64,000 bases of DNA from Streptomyces sp. STR69. GTDB taxonomy: Bacteria > Actinomycetota > Actinomycetes > Streptomycetales > Streptomycetaceae. A program made the position numbers and the translations under genes. The first letter of the stretch is position 1, and every line of letters starts with the position of its first letter. Where the stretch lies: contig NZ_JALJRY010000004.1 of the NCBI RefSeq assembly GCF_024519455.1, positions 186,001 through 250,000 of the forward strand. The letters run 5' to 3'. Under the pieces are notes generated by a model that did no database searches, had not been told where the DNA came from, and was given only the letters and a program-made list of their open reading frames with translations. Below, piece by piece: positions 1 to 8,122 of this stretch.

Positions 1-363
1 GTCCGACCAGCGCGCGCCCGCGCCCACCCGGGCCACTCCACGCTCGATATCGATGTCGACCGCGCGCATCGCACCCGTCGTGACGAGCAGGAAGCCTTCC
101 TCGGCCGGGAACGGCTGGTGTCCGGTGGCCATGACCCCGACGGGCAGGTCGTGCGCGCCGGCGAAGGCGACCGCGGTCTCCACATCGGCAGCGCTGCCGG
201 CCGCGACGACCAGAGCGGGCCGCTGCCGCGACCGCAGGTTGAACCCCGCGACCGCCTCCTCGTAGCCCGCGTCGCCCGGGACGAACACCGATCCCCCGAT
301 CCGGTCGGCCAGTTCGGTGACGGCTTCTGCGCCGACAACGGTCCGGCCCTGGTACTCGGTCAT
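1..363 (-). CDS. FAD-linked oxidase (PCMH/BBE type), N-terminal 121 residues, truncated by window edge
   Basis: The reading frame is open from an ATG at 363 to the left edge, so only the first ~121 residues are visible. It begins MTEYQGRTVVG and contains YEEAVAGFNLRSRQRPALVV and a TGHQP motif, which is the start of the PCMH-type FAD-binding domain of berberine-bridge-like oxidases. The family oxidises small molecules with flavin, often covalently bound. TGHQP replaces the more usual TGHGP. A 153-nt gap separates it from the SARP stop upstream, so it may have its own promoter. The substrate cannot be told from this fragment. Family assignment is fairly sure. Confidence 0.8.
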   Translation of the reverse strand, partial: MTEYQGRTVVGAEAVTELADRIGGSVFVPGDAGYEEAVAGFNLRSRQRPALVVAAGSAADVETAVAFAGAHDLPVGVMATGHQPFPAEEGFLLVTTGAMRAVDIDIERGVARVGAGARWSD

Positions 364-516
364 GCTGCTGTGCCTTTCGTCGGAGCGTCGGCCACCCGGA
401 AAGCAGGCGGAAACGGCTCCCCGACGCGACCGGATGCCGTCCGATGGCTGCTACGGCGCACACTCCGAAGAGGTTCACGGCGTGCGCGTGCCTGCGTGAC
501 GAAAGTTCGAAGGCGG

Positions 517-3500
517 TCAGCAGAAGGCGGCGAGCACCGAGGGGCCACCGGCGAGCCAGGAGCAGACCTGGTCCGGGCCGCCCTGCCCGCCCGCCCTGGA
601 CCGGCGGTGGGCGTCGAGCCGGTCCAGCAGTACGCCCACCGCGTGCCGGGCCAGCGGCTCCAGCAGTCCGCCCTGGGTACGGCGGGCCCGGTCGGTCCAC
701 GTCCGCGCGTCGGCGGCGGGGCCCGGCGGACCGAACGTCGCCAGGACCGCGAGTCCTACGGCGGAGACCGCCCTGCGGTCGGCCGGTGCCGCCGGACAGT
801 GCCAGACCCCGTCGAAGAGCCTCGCCGCGTCCGCGAAACGGCCGTCCTGGAAGGCCAGCACTCCGCGCAGGTTGGCCACGGCCGCCTGGAGGTCGTCCGC
901 ACCGAGTTCGTCCGCGAGCCTGCTCACGTCCACGAGCCGCCCCTCGGCGGTGGCGAACTCCCCCTCTGCGATGTCCAGGCAGGCCAGTCTGAGCACGGTG
1001 TACGCCCAGCGGGTACGCGCCCCGACGGCCCGCAGGATGCGGGCCGCCTCGGTCCACTGCTCGCGGGCGCGGGCACGGAGGCCGTCGCTCTCGTCCGCGT
1101 CGCCGCAGAGGGTGAGGGAGAAGACCCGGGCGAAGTCGTCCTCGGCCGCACGTGAGGCCGCCACGGCGAGCAGACCGTGCCGACGGGCCCCCTCGACGTC
1201 CCCCCGCTGCAGGCAGTAGGTCGACCAGTGCGTCTGCAGGACCGCCCGGTCCCAGTGGAATTCCGTGTGCGCCACGGCGGTCTCCGCCACGGCGAATCGT
1301 TCCTCCACGTCGTCGCGCCCGTCGAGCATCGCGTGCAGCGCGTCGTAGCAGAGGCCCAGGATCACGAGGTCGGGGCTCTTCGCGTGCTGCCAGACCGCCA
1401 TGTGCCGTTCCCCATAGGAACCGGCTTCCGTATGGTGCCCGGCGACATGGTTGAGCCAGGTGAGCCAGGCGATGGTGTGGAAGAGCGCCCACTCGTCCTC
1501 CTCGGTGGGCTCCGAGGTCCGCCGGCCGGCCGCGGCGTCGTAGGCGAGCAGGGTGCGGTGGAGGCGGTCGATGCCCTCCTCCTCCCGGCCGCTGATGAAC
1601 CAGAAGTAGCCCAGTCGCGCTTCCAGCAGCAGCGCCTCGGCCTCCCTGGACCTGGCCGTCATCAGGTCCGACGCCGCCCGGATGTTGGCGGACTCCTCGG
1701 TGAGCCGGCGGGCCCACTCCTTCTGGGCGCGGGACGAGAGGCCCGCGCTGCCGTCGCGGACGAAGTGGGCGGCCCAGGCCATGAGCCGTTCCTCGGCGTC
1801 CGGTGCCCGGCCTTCCTCGCGGAGCCGGGCGAGCGCGTACTCGCGGACCGTCTCCAGCATCCGCAGCCGGGTCCCGTCGGGGGTGGAGAACGGGACGACG
1901 AGGGACTTGTCGACCAACTGCGCCAGTACGTTCAGCAGTTGGGCACCGTCGGCCCCGTGCAGCGCGGCGGCGGATTCCACCATGTCGAGGGAGCAGCCGC
2001 CGACGTAGAGGGCCAGTTCCGTGAACAGGCGCTGCTCGCCGGCGTCGAGCAGGGCGTAGCTCCAGTCGAGGACGGCGCGCAGGGTACGGTGTCTGGCCGG
2101 TGCGGTGCGGTCCCCCTTGGTCAGCAGGGCGAAGCGGTTGTCGAGGCGGGCCTCGATCTGCCGGACGGACAGCAACCGGACGTGCGCGGCGGCGAGTTCG
2201 ACCGCCAGCGGCAGCCCGTCGAGCCTGCGGCACAGGGAGCGGATGTCGCGCAGCGCCGCCTCGTCCGGTGCGAAGGACGGGTCGATCATGGCGGCGCGGG
2301 CACCGAACAGGTCCGCGGCCTCCTCGTCCGCCATCGGCGCCAGCGGGTACAGCACCTCGGCCGGGACCTCCAGCGGTGCCCTGCTGGTGGCCAGCACGGT
2401 CAGCGCGGGGCACCGGCCCAGCAGCGTCGCCACGAGCGGGGCGACGGCGTCGAGGAGGTGCTCGCAGTTGTCGAGCACGAGGACCGCCTGACGGACCGTC
2501 AGGAACGAGGTGATCCGGTGCACGTAGTCGTGCGGCGGCTGGTCCGGCCGGACGGACGCGTCGGAGAGCCCGAGCGCGGCGGCGACCGTGGCGAGCGCGT
2601 TCGCGTCGTCGGCGGGGGCCAGGTCGACCCACCAGACGTTGCCCCGGGAGGGCTGCAGGAGCGCGCACGCCTCCAGCGCCAGCCGCGTCTTGCCGACACC
2701 GCCCGGTCCCAGTACGGTCACCAGCCGCTCGCGGTCGACGACCTCCCGCAGCGCGCCGAGCTCCTTGTGCCTGCCGACGAACGGGCCGAGCGGCCGGACC
2801 GGACCGCCTTCGCCGACCGCCGGCCTCACATCCGTACGCAGGGAGGACAGCGAGGACGGGCAGCCGGACGCGGCGGCCGGTCCTTGGAGAGCCGGGTCCT
2901 GGCGGATCATCGCGGTGTGCAGGGCGCTCAGCTCCGACTGGGGAACGGCACCGAGCTCGGACCTGAACAACAGGCGGCCCGTCTCGTAGATCTCCAGGGC
3001 CTCCGCGGTCCGCCCGCAGCGGTGCAGCGCGAGCATCAGGCGGGCCCGGGACCGCTCGCGCAGCGGTGCGAGGGAGACCAGGGCCGTCAGCTCGGGGACC
3101 AGCTCCCGCGCCCGGCCGAGTGCGAGACCGGCGGTCGCCACGTCCTCCAGAGCGCCCAGCCGCAGCTCCTCAAGACGGGTCCGCTCGGCTTCGAAGACCC
3201 GCCCCTCCAGACCGTCCAGGGCGCGGCCCCGCCACATCGCCAGCGCCGACCGCATCTCGCCCTCGGCCTTCTCCCACTCCTCCGCCGCCAGATGCTCACG
3301 CCCCGCCCGGACCGCCGCCTCGAACGCGGTTACGTCGATCTCGTCGTCCGGTCCCAGGACGATCCGGTAACCGCCGTGTCCGAACAGCAGGCGGGTGCCC
3401 TCACCGCCGGCCGTGAGCGCGGACCGCAGCTTGGCCATCTGGACCTGGAGCGCGTTGACCGGGTCCTTGGCCCCGCGCTCCTCCCACAGCTCCTCGATGA

Positions 3501-3642
3501 GGGTGTCGCGCCGTACGACGGCCCCGTGGGCGAGCAGCAGCCGCCCCACGATCGCCCGGGAGACGGCGCCGGGAAGGGCGATCGCGCCGTTGCCGTTCAC
3601 CAACTCCGGGCGGCCGAGCAGTCGAAAGAGCATGGCCGTCAT
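517..3642 (-). CDS. SARP/AfsR-type transcriptional regulator with NB-ARC ATPase and TPR-like C-terminus (1041 aa)
   Basis: This is a large one-component transcriptional regulator. Residues ~1-95 form an OmpR-like winged helix (FRLLGRPELV at the start). Residues ~100-245 form the bacterial transcriptional activation domain, ending in the LELYRSELGA-like segment typical of SARPs. A P-loop (GPGGVGKT) sits near residue 313, followed by LVLDNCEHLL and TSRAPL, the signature of AfsR/NB-ARC STAND ATPases. The rest is helical and TPR-like. A second ATG lies three codons in, so the start could be 3633. It is divergent from the Dabb-SDR genes. SARPs of this size often act as pathway-specific or global activators, but no target is visible here. 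Confidence 0.88.
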   Translation of the reverse strand: MTAMLFRLLGRPELVNGNGAIALPGAVSRAIVGRLLLAHGAVVRRDTLIEELWEERGAKDPVNALQVQMAKLRSALTAGGEGTRLLFGHGGYRIVLGPDDEIDVTAFEAAVRAGREHLAAEEWEKAEGEMRSALAMWRGRALDGLEGRVFEAERTRLEELRLGALEDVATAGLALGRARELVPELTALVSLAPLRERSRARLMLALHRCGRTAEALEIYETGRLLFRSELGAVPQSELSALHTAMIRQDPALQGPAAASGCPSSLSSLRTDVRPAVGEGGPVRPLGPFVGRHKELGALREVVDRERLVTVLGPGGVGKTRLALEACALLQPSRGNVWWVDLAPADDANALATVAAALGLSDASVRPDQPPHDYVHRITSFLTVRQAVLVLDNCEHLLDAVAPLVATLLGRCPALTVLATSRAPLEVPAEVLYPLAPMADEEAADLFGARAAMIDPSFAPDEAALRDIRSLCRRLDGLPLAVELAAAHVRLLSVRQIEARLDNRFALLTKGDRTAPARHRTLRAVLDWSYALLDAGEQRLFTELALYVGGCSLDMVESAAALHGADGAQLLNVLAQLVDKSLVVPFSTPDGTRLRMLETVREYALARLREEGRAPDAEERLMAWAAHFVRDGSAGLSSRAQKEWARRLTEESANIRAASDLMTARSREAEALLLEARLGYFWFISGREEEGIDRLHRTLLAYDAAAGRRTSEPTEEDEWALFHTIAWLTWLNHVAGHHTEAGSYGERHMAVWQHAKSPDLVILGLCYDALHAMLDGRDDVEERFAVAETAVAHTEFHWDRAVLQTHWSTYCLQRGDVEGARRHGLLAVAASRAAEDDFARVFSLTLCGDADESDGLRARAREQWTEAARILRAVGARTRWAYTVLRLACLDIAEGEFATAEGRLVDVSRLADELGADDLQAAVANLRGVLAFQDGRFADAARLFDGVWHCPAAPADRRAVSAVGLAVLATFGPPGPAADARTWTDRARRTQGGLLEPLARHAVGVLLDRLDAHRRSRAGGQGGPDQVCSWLAGGPSVLAAFC

Positions 3643-3770
3643 TCTGCCGTCGGCGGCCGACGGCGCCGAAAGGGCTTGTCGGCGCGTCGCTCCGGGAGGT
3701 GAACCGAGTCGCCGGACGCCGCGTAGACGTCCACGTCCACCGCAACGCGACGCCGACGGCAGGAGCGGAA

Positions 3771-4067
3771 ATGATCCGGAACCTCGTCTTCTTCAAGCTG
3801 AACGACGGTCTCACCCGCGAATCCCCGGAGGTCGCGGAGGGCTTCGAGCTCGTGCGGAACCTGGAGCGCGAGATCCCCGAGATCCGGCAGTGGGAGGTGG
3901 GATGGCACGTGTTCGACGAGACACCCGTCTCCTACGACTTCGCCCTGAACAGCCTCTTCGACGACACCGCCGCCTTCCAGCGGTACTTCAACCACCCCGC
4001 GCACCTGGCCGCCATCGCCCACTGGATGGACCACGCGACCTGGGTGGTCGTCGACATGCATGTCTGA
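3771..4067 (+). CDS. Dabb (stress-responsive A/B barrel) domain protein
   Basis: This 98-residue protein starts MIRNLVFFKL and contains the core of the dimeric alpha/beta barrel family: an early strand, a glutamate-rich helix (VRNLEREIPEI), and an HPAHLAAIAHWMD segment near the C-terminus. Dabb proteins are small ferredoxin-like dimers. Some are enzymes (olivetolic acid cyclase, EthD-like) but most have no known reaction. I chose ATG 3771 because AGGAG lies five bases upstream; a longer frame from 3699 lacks a good ribosome site. It sits ~110 nt before an SDR gene on the same strand. Confidence 0.82.
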   Translation: MIRNLVFFKLNDGLTRESPEVAEGFELVRNLEREIPEIRQWEVGWHVFDETPVSYDFALNSLFDDTAAFQRYFNHPAHLAAIAHWMDHATWVVVDMHV

Positions 4068-4176
4068 GGGGCCGGGCAGGAGCCGAAGTGGCGGGCCGGT
4101 CACCCTGCCGCCAGGCTGACGGCAGACGGACCGGCACGCCCAGGACGGACACACGCGACAAAGGGACTGGTTCCAC

Positions 4177-4971
4177 ATGCAGATCGACCTGACGGGACGC
4201 ACCGCGCTGGTGACGGGTTCGACGCAGGGCATCGGCGCGGCGATCGCAGCCGGACTCGCGCGCTCGGGCGCCCGGGTCGGGGTGAACGGCCGGAACGAAC
4301 AGCGGGTCGCGGAGGGCGTGGCACGGCTGGCGGCGGAGGTGCCCGGTGGCGCCTTCGTGCCCGTGGCCGCCGACGTGACGAACGAGGAGGGCGCCGCGCG
4401 TGTCCTGGAGGCGCTGCCGGAGGTGGACGTCCTCGTCAACAACCTCGGCATCTTCGGCGCCGCCGACCCGCTGGAGATCAGCGACGAGGAGTGGCGCCGC
4501 TATTTCGAGGTGAACGTGCTGGCCGCCGTACGACTGACCCGTATGTACCTGCCGGGCATGACGGGACGCGGCTGGGGCCGGATCCAGAACATCGCCAGCG
4601 ACTCGGCGATCGTCATCCCGGCCGAGATGATCCACTACGGCATGTCCAAGACCGCGCTCCTGGCCGTCGGCCGCGGCTTCGCGAAGCAGGCGGCGGGCAC
4701 GGGGGTGACGGTCAACTCGGTCATCGCGGGCCCCACGCACACGGGCGGTGTCGAGGACTTCGTCTACGAACTCGTCGACCGCGAACTGCCCTGGGACGAG
4801 GCGCAGCGCGAGTTCATGCGGAAGCACCGGCCGCAGTCCCTGCTGCAACGGCTGATCGAGCCAGAGGAGATCGCCAACATGGTCGTCTACCTCAGCTCCG
4901 ACCAGGCCTCGGCCACGACGGGCGGCGCACTGCGGGTCGACGGGGGCTACGTCGACTCGATCCTGCCCTGA
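4177..4971 (+). CDS. SDR family oxidoreductase
   Basis: Classical short-chain dehydrogenase/reductase of 264 residues. The nucleotide-binding motif TGSTQGIG is at ~13-20, NNLG at ~88-91, and the catalytic YGMSK at 154-158 with the serine in IASDSA just before it. R at the NGRNEQR position after strand 2 points to NADP(H) preference. The C-terminus GGALRVDGGY is typical of the family. The reaction is a ketone/alcohol interconversion of unknown substrate. It lies downstream of the Dabb gene and may be co-transcribed with it. Confidence 0.9.
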   Translation: MQIDLTGRTALVTGSTQGIGAAIAAGLARSGARVGVNGRNEQRVAEGVARLAAEVPGGAFVPVAADVTNEEGAARVLEALPEVDVLVNNLGIFGAADPLEISDEEWRRYFEVNVLAAVRLTRMYLPGMTGRGWGRIQNIASDSAIVIPAEMIHYGMSKTALLAVGRGFAKQAAGTGVTVNSVIAGPTHTGGVEDFVYELVDRELPWDEAQREFMRKHRPQSLLQRLIEPEEIANMVVYLSSDQASATTGGALRVDGGYVDSILP

Positions 4972-5105
4972 CGACCTGATCCCGCCCCTCGGAAGAGACC
5001 CAGGTCAGGGCCTCGAAGGCATCCCGGGCAACGGCACGTATGTCGTATCGTCGACAGGGTGCCCGCCGGTGAGCCGCGTCGTCGGGCCGTGTGGGAGGAG
5101 CCCTC

Positions 5106-5903
5106 GTGACGCAGCAGATTCCGTCGACCGAGCCGGAGTTGTCCGGAGTGCGCAATTTCCGGGACGTGGGCGGGCTTCCGACGGCGGACGGACGGCGGGT
5201 GCGGCACGGCGTGCTGTTCCGCAGCGGCCATCTCGCGCACGCGACCGACGAGGACGCCGCGTTCCTGGACTCGCTGGGCCTGCACACGATCTTCGACTTC
5301 CGCAACGCGTCGGACCAGAAGCTGGAGGGCCCCGACGTCGAGCTGCCCGGCGTGCGCAATGTGAACCTGCCGCTGAGCGACCCGGCGGACGGCTCCGAGT
5401 TCTGGAAGATGGTCCGCGACGGCGAGATCGAGCAGCTGCGCGAGATCCTCGGCGACGGCAAGGCCGCGAACCGGATGATCGCCTCGTACCGCACGATCGT
5501 CACCCAGCGCACCGCCGAGCACTCCCGGGTGCTGCACGCGCTCGCCGAGGACAGTGTCCCCGCGCTGATGCACTGCGCGGCGGGCAAGGACCGCGCGGGC
5601 CTGTCGATAGCCGTGACGCTGCTCGCCCTGGGCGTGGAGCGCGAGGCGATCGTCGCCGACTATCTGGAGTCGAACGCCAAGCACCGCCGCTACAAGGTGC
5701 GCCGCAGCGACTCCTCCTCGGCCGGTTACTCCCCCGAGGTGATGGAACTCCTCAGCCCCCTCTTCGACGCCCGCGCCGAGTATCTGACGGCGGCCTTCGA
5801 CACCGTCGAGGAGACCTGGGGCAGCGTGGACGCCTACCTGGAACAGGGGTTGGGAATCACCCCGGAGATCCGGGAGCGGCTGCGCGAGCGCCTGCTCGAC
5901 TGA
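5106..5903 (+). CDS. Tyrosine-protein phosphatase (PTP/Siw14-like)
   Basis: A 265-residue protein tyrosine/dual-specificity phosphatase. Its signature loop HCAAGKDRAG is at ~156-165, giving the CX5R pair Cys157 and Arg163. The N-terminus has NFRDVGG and LFRSGHL, hallmarks of the bacterial PtpB-like Y_phosphatase3 family, which acts on phosphotyrosine and sometimes phosphoinositides. I prefer GTG 5106, which has GGGAGGAG five to six bases upstream, over an in-frame GTG at 5091. The gene is convergent with the small DUF6126-type gene. Confidence 0.88.
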   Translation: MTQQIPSTEPELSGVRNFRDVGGLPTADGRRVRHGVLFRSGHLAHATDEDAAFLDSLGLHTIFDFRNASDQKLEGPDVELPGVRNVNLPLSDPADGSEFWKMVRDGEIEQLREILGDGKAANRMIASYRTIVTQRTAEHSRVLHALAEDSVPALMHCAAGKDRAGLSIAVTLLALGVEREAIVADYLESNAKHRRYKVRRSDSSSAGYSPEVMELLSPLFDARAEYLTAAFDTVEETWGSVDAYLEQGLGITPEIRERLRERLLD

Positions 5904-5921
5904 ACTCGCGCCCGCGGCGGG

Positions 5922-6047
5922 CTACTTGGCGCCCACGGAGAACAACAGGTAGATGAAGGCCGCGAAGAGGTGGCCGACGGCGATGTAGATGAGAAGCCGT
6001 ACCCACAGGGCACGGGGGAACCTGTCCTCGATGTTGTTGTCGCTCAT
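5922..6047 (-). CDS. Small one-helix membrane protein (DUF6126-like, 41 aa)
   Basis: A 41-residue protein, MSDNNIEDRFPRAL then a hydrophobic stretch (LLIYIAVGHLFAAFIYLLF), giving one transmembrane helix with the charged N-terminus likely cytoplasmic. Its ATG overlaps the stop of the upstream XRE-cupin gene by four bases (ATGA), so the two are translationally coupled. The same pairing is common in Streptomyces, where I recall the small partner as DUF6126. No function is known; a role with the regulator is inferred from the coupling only. Confidence 0.75.
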   Translation of the reverse strand: MSDNNIEDRFPRALWVRLLIYIAVGHLFAAFIYLLFSVGAK

Positions 6048-6676
6048 GGTGTGTCTCCGGTGATCGGGCCCAGGCACAGGGTGGCCGTGGGACTCTGCAG
6101 CAGGGTGTGCACGAACAGGACCTCGACGCCGTCCTTGTCGGCGGCGGCGAGCCGGTGCGGGGTGAGCGAGTCGAAGTGCGCGCTGTCGCCCGGCGCGAGC
6201 AGGTGCGCGGTGTCGCCGAGGCGCAGCCGCAGTCGCCCGGTGAGGACGTACAGCCATTCCTCGCCGGGGTGCACCCGCACGATGTCGCCCTGGGAGCCGT
6301 ACGGGATACGGACGCGCAGCGACTGCATCCCGCGGCCCGGGGCACCGGCCTGCCAGTACGTCCAGCCGCCCGCCCGGGTCGGTTCCATGTCCGCGGCGCG
6401 GACGACGGCCTCCCGGTCGGTGACCGTCTCGCCGAGCAGATCCGAGACTGTCGTACCGTAGATACGGGCGAGCGCGAGCAGCATCGGCAGCGAGGGCTGG
6501 CGCTGCCCGGTCTCCAGTCGGGAGAGATGGGCGGGCGAGAGTCCGGCCGAGCGGGCGGCGGCCTCCAGGGTGAGGGAGGCGCGGCGGCGCAGGGCGCGGA
6601 GCTGGGGTGCGACGGTGGCCGGCAGGTCGTCGGCCGGTCCGGCCGGCGGTTCCGGCTCGGTCTCGGAGGAGCTCAT
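6044..6676 (-). CDS. XRE-family regulator with C-terminal cupin domain
   Basis: A 210-residue one-component regulator. Residues ~26-80 form a helix-turn-helix (SLTLEAAARSAGLSPAHLSR then LETGQRQPSLP), and ~115-200 form a cupin ligand-binding barrel (HPGEEWLYVLTG, LLAPGDSAHF). This is the PuuR/ErpR-like architecture in which a small metabolite bound by the cupin modulates DNA binding. The gene is the first of a two-gene unit with the 41-residue membrane protein. Two perfect inverted repeats lie 21-55 bp upstream of its start and are the likely autoregulatory operators. It directly follows the hopanoid operon on the same strand, so it might also respond to read-through. Confidence 0.9.
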   Translation of the reverse strand: MSSSETEPEPPAGPADDLPATVAPQLRALRRRASLTLEAAARSAGLSPAHLSRLETGQRQPSLPMLLALARIYGTTVSDLLGETVTDREAVVRAADMEPTRAGGWTYWQAGAPGRGMQSLRVRIPYGSQGDIVRVHPGEEWLYVLTGRLRLRLGDTAHLLAPGDSAHFDSLTPHRLAAADKDGVEVLFVHTLLQSPTATLCLGPITGDTP

Positions 6677-6696
6677 GCCTCTATTCAGCCGGACTT

Positions 6697-6731
6697 TTGC
6701 CTCTGCGGCAATTTTCTTGCCACAGAGGCAA
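6697..6731 (-). promoter_or_regulatory. Pair of perfect 15-bp palindromes (TTGCC-N5-GGCAA), candidate operator of the XRE-cupin gene
   Basis: The sequence holds TTGCCTCTGCGGCAA at 6697-6711 and TTGCCACAGAGGCAA at 6717-6731. Both have perfect 5-bp arms and a 5-nt centre, and their starts are exactly 20 bp apart (about two helical turns). The outer bases also pair (TTTTGCCTCTG with CAGAGGCAAAA), so the RNA could fold into a long hairpin. The location, just upstream of the regulator start at 6676 and just after the aminotransferase stop, fits autoregulation by two dimers. Confidence 0.6.
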
Positions 6732-6736
6732 AAAGC

Positions 6737-8122
6737 CTAGCGGTTGGCCACTGCCTGCTTCACGAGCGTCCGGCTGAAGTCCCACATCAACCCGCCACCG
6801 CTGTGCGCGTCGTCCATCACGGCCGTGAAGGCCTCGACGAACCGGTCCACCTCGCGCTCGCCGATGATCAGCGGCGGGATCAGCTTGATGACCTCCAGGT
6901 GGTCGCCGGAGACCTGGGTGAGGATGCGGTGCCGCTGGAGCAGCGGTACGACCACCATCTGCGCGAACAGGCCCTTGCGCGCGGCCTGCAGCATGGTCCA
7001 ACGGCTGCGCAGCTTCAGCGACTTGGGCTTCCCGAACTCGATGCCGATCATCAGGCCCCGGCCGCGTACGTCGGCGAGCAGTTCGTACTTGTCGACCAGC
7101 GCGGCCAGCCGGGTCCTCAACTGATCCCCGGTGGCACGGGCGTTGGCGACGATCTGCTCGTTCTCCATCACCGAGAGCACCGCGAGTCCGGCCGCCATGG
7201 CCTGGGCGTTGGACCCGAAGCTCGCCGAGTGGACCAGCACCCGGTCCATGGACGAGTAGACCTTCTTGAAGATCCAGTCCTTGCCGAGGGTGGCACCGAC
7301 CGGCACATAGCCGCCGGACAGCGCCTTGGCCACACACACCAAGTCCGGCTCTACGCCGTCCTCGTGCTGGTATGCGTAGAAGTCGCCGGTGCGGCCGAGA
7401 CCGGTCTGCACCTCGTCGGCGATGAGCAACGCCTTGTGCCGGCGCAGGAGTTCCTGCGCGGCGCGCAGATAGCCGGGCGGGGCCTCGTGGACGCCCTTGC
7501 CCTGGATCGGTTCGACGACGAGGGCGGCGACGTCGCCCTTCTTCAACTCCCGTGCCAGGGCGTCGAGATCGCCGAGCGGTACGGCGGTGTCCGGCAGCAG
7601 CGGGGCGAAGCCGTCCCGGAAGCCGTCCTCGCCGTTGACCGAGAGCGAGCCGGCGGTCAGGCCGTGGAAGGCGTGGTCGCAGTACAGGACGCGCGGCTTC
7701 CCGGTGGCGTAGCGGGCGAACTTGAGCGCGGTCTCGACCGCCTCCGTACCGCTGTTGCCGAAGAACACCCGGTCCAGGTGCGGGCTGTGGGTGAGCAGCT
7801 TCTCGGCGAGCAGGCCGGGCAGCGGCTGGCAGTCGAAGCGGGTGAGGTCGGCGAGCTGGGCGTCGAGGACGTCGTGCAGCGCCTTGCGGACGACGGGGTG
7901 GTGGCGGCCCAGGCCCATCACCCCGAACCCGGCGAGCATGTCCAGGTAGTCGTTGCCGTCCGCGTCCCAGAAGTAGGCGCCCTCGCCCCGCTCGTAGACC
8001 TTGTCGAAGCCGATGGTGTGCAGCATGCGCGGGAGCTGGTGGTTGAGGTACTTGGTGTGCAGCTCGTAGCGCTCGGCTCCGCGCTCGGCCAAGAGCGCGG
8101 TGAGGTCGAACTCCTTGGTCAT
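6737..8122 (-). CDS. PLP-dependent aminotransferase of the hopanoid operon (HpnO-like)
   Basis: Class-III (ornithine/acetylornithine type) aminotransferase of 461 residues. Visible marks are [17 protein letters not shown] for phosphate binding, an [12 protein letters not shown] segment with the cofactor-ring aspartate, and the Schiff-base lysine in [10 protein letters not shown] near residue 266. Its ATG overlaps the dxs stop by four bases, so it is the last gene of the hopanoid operon. In S. coelicolor the equivalent gene is reported, from memory, to convert ribosylhopane to aminobacteriohopanetriol. That role is inferred here from position and family. Confidence 0.88.
   Translation of the reverse strand: MTKEFDLTALLAERGAERYELHTKYLNHQLPRMLHTIGFDKVYERGEGAYFWDADGNDYLDMLAGFGVMGLGRHHPVVRKALHDVLDAQLADLTRFDCQPLPGLLAEKLLTHSPHLDRVFFGNSGTEAVETALKFARYATGKPRVLYCDHAFHGLTAGSLSVNGEDGFRDGFAPLLPDTAVPLGDLDALARELKKGDVAALVVEPIQGKGVHEAPPGYLRAAQELLRRHKALLIADEVQTGLGRTGDFYAYQHEDGVEPDLVCVAKALSGGYVPVGATLGKDWIFKKVYSSMDRVLVHSASFGSNAQAMAAGLAVLSVMENEQIVANARATGDQLRTRLAALVDKYELLADVRGRGLMIGIEFGKPKSLKLRSRWTMLQAARKGLFAQMVVVPLLQRHRILTQVSGDHLEVIKLIPPLIIGEREVDRFVEAFTAVMDDAHSGGGLMWDFSRTLVKQAVANR

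Noticed and set aside
118..3702. Long plus-strand open frames (345 and 841 codons) opposite the SARP gene
   Set aside because: They are antisense shadows caused by high GC; their amino-acid makeup is Arg/Gly/Pro/Val-rich without domains, while the minus frame has clear SARP and NB-ARC motifs.
6690..6735. Intrinsic terminator of the hopanoid operon
   Set aside because: The hairpin is possible, but it resolves into two independent perfect palindromes directly before the XRE gene, which fits operators better.
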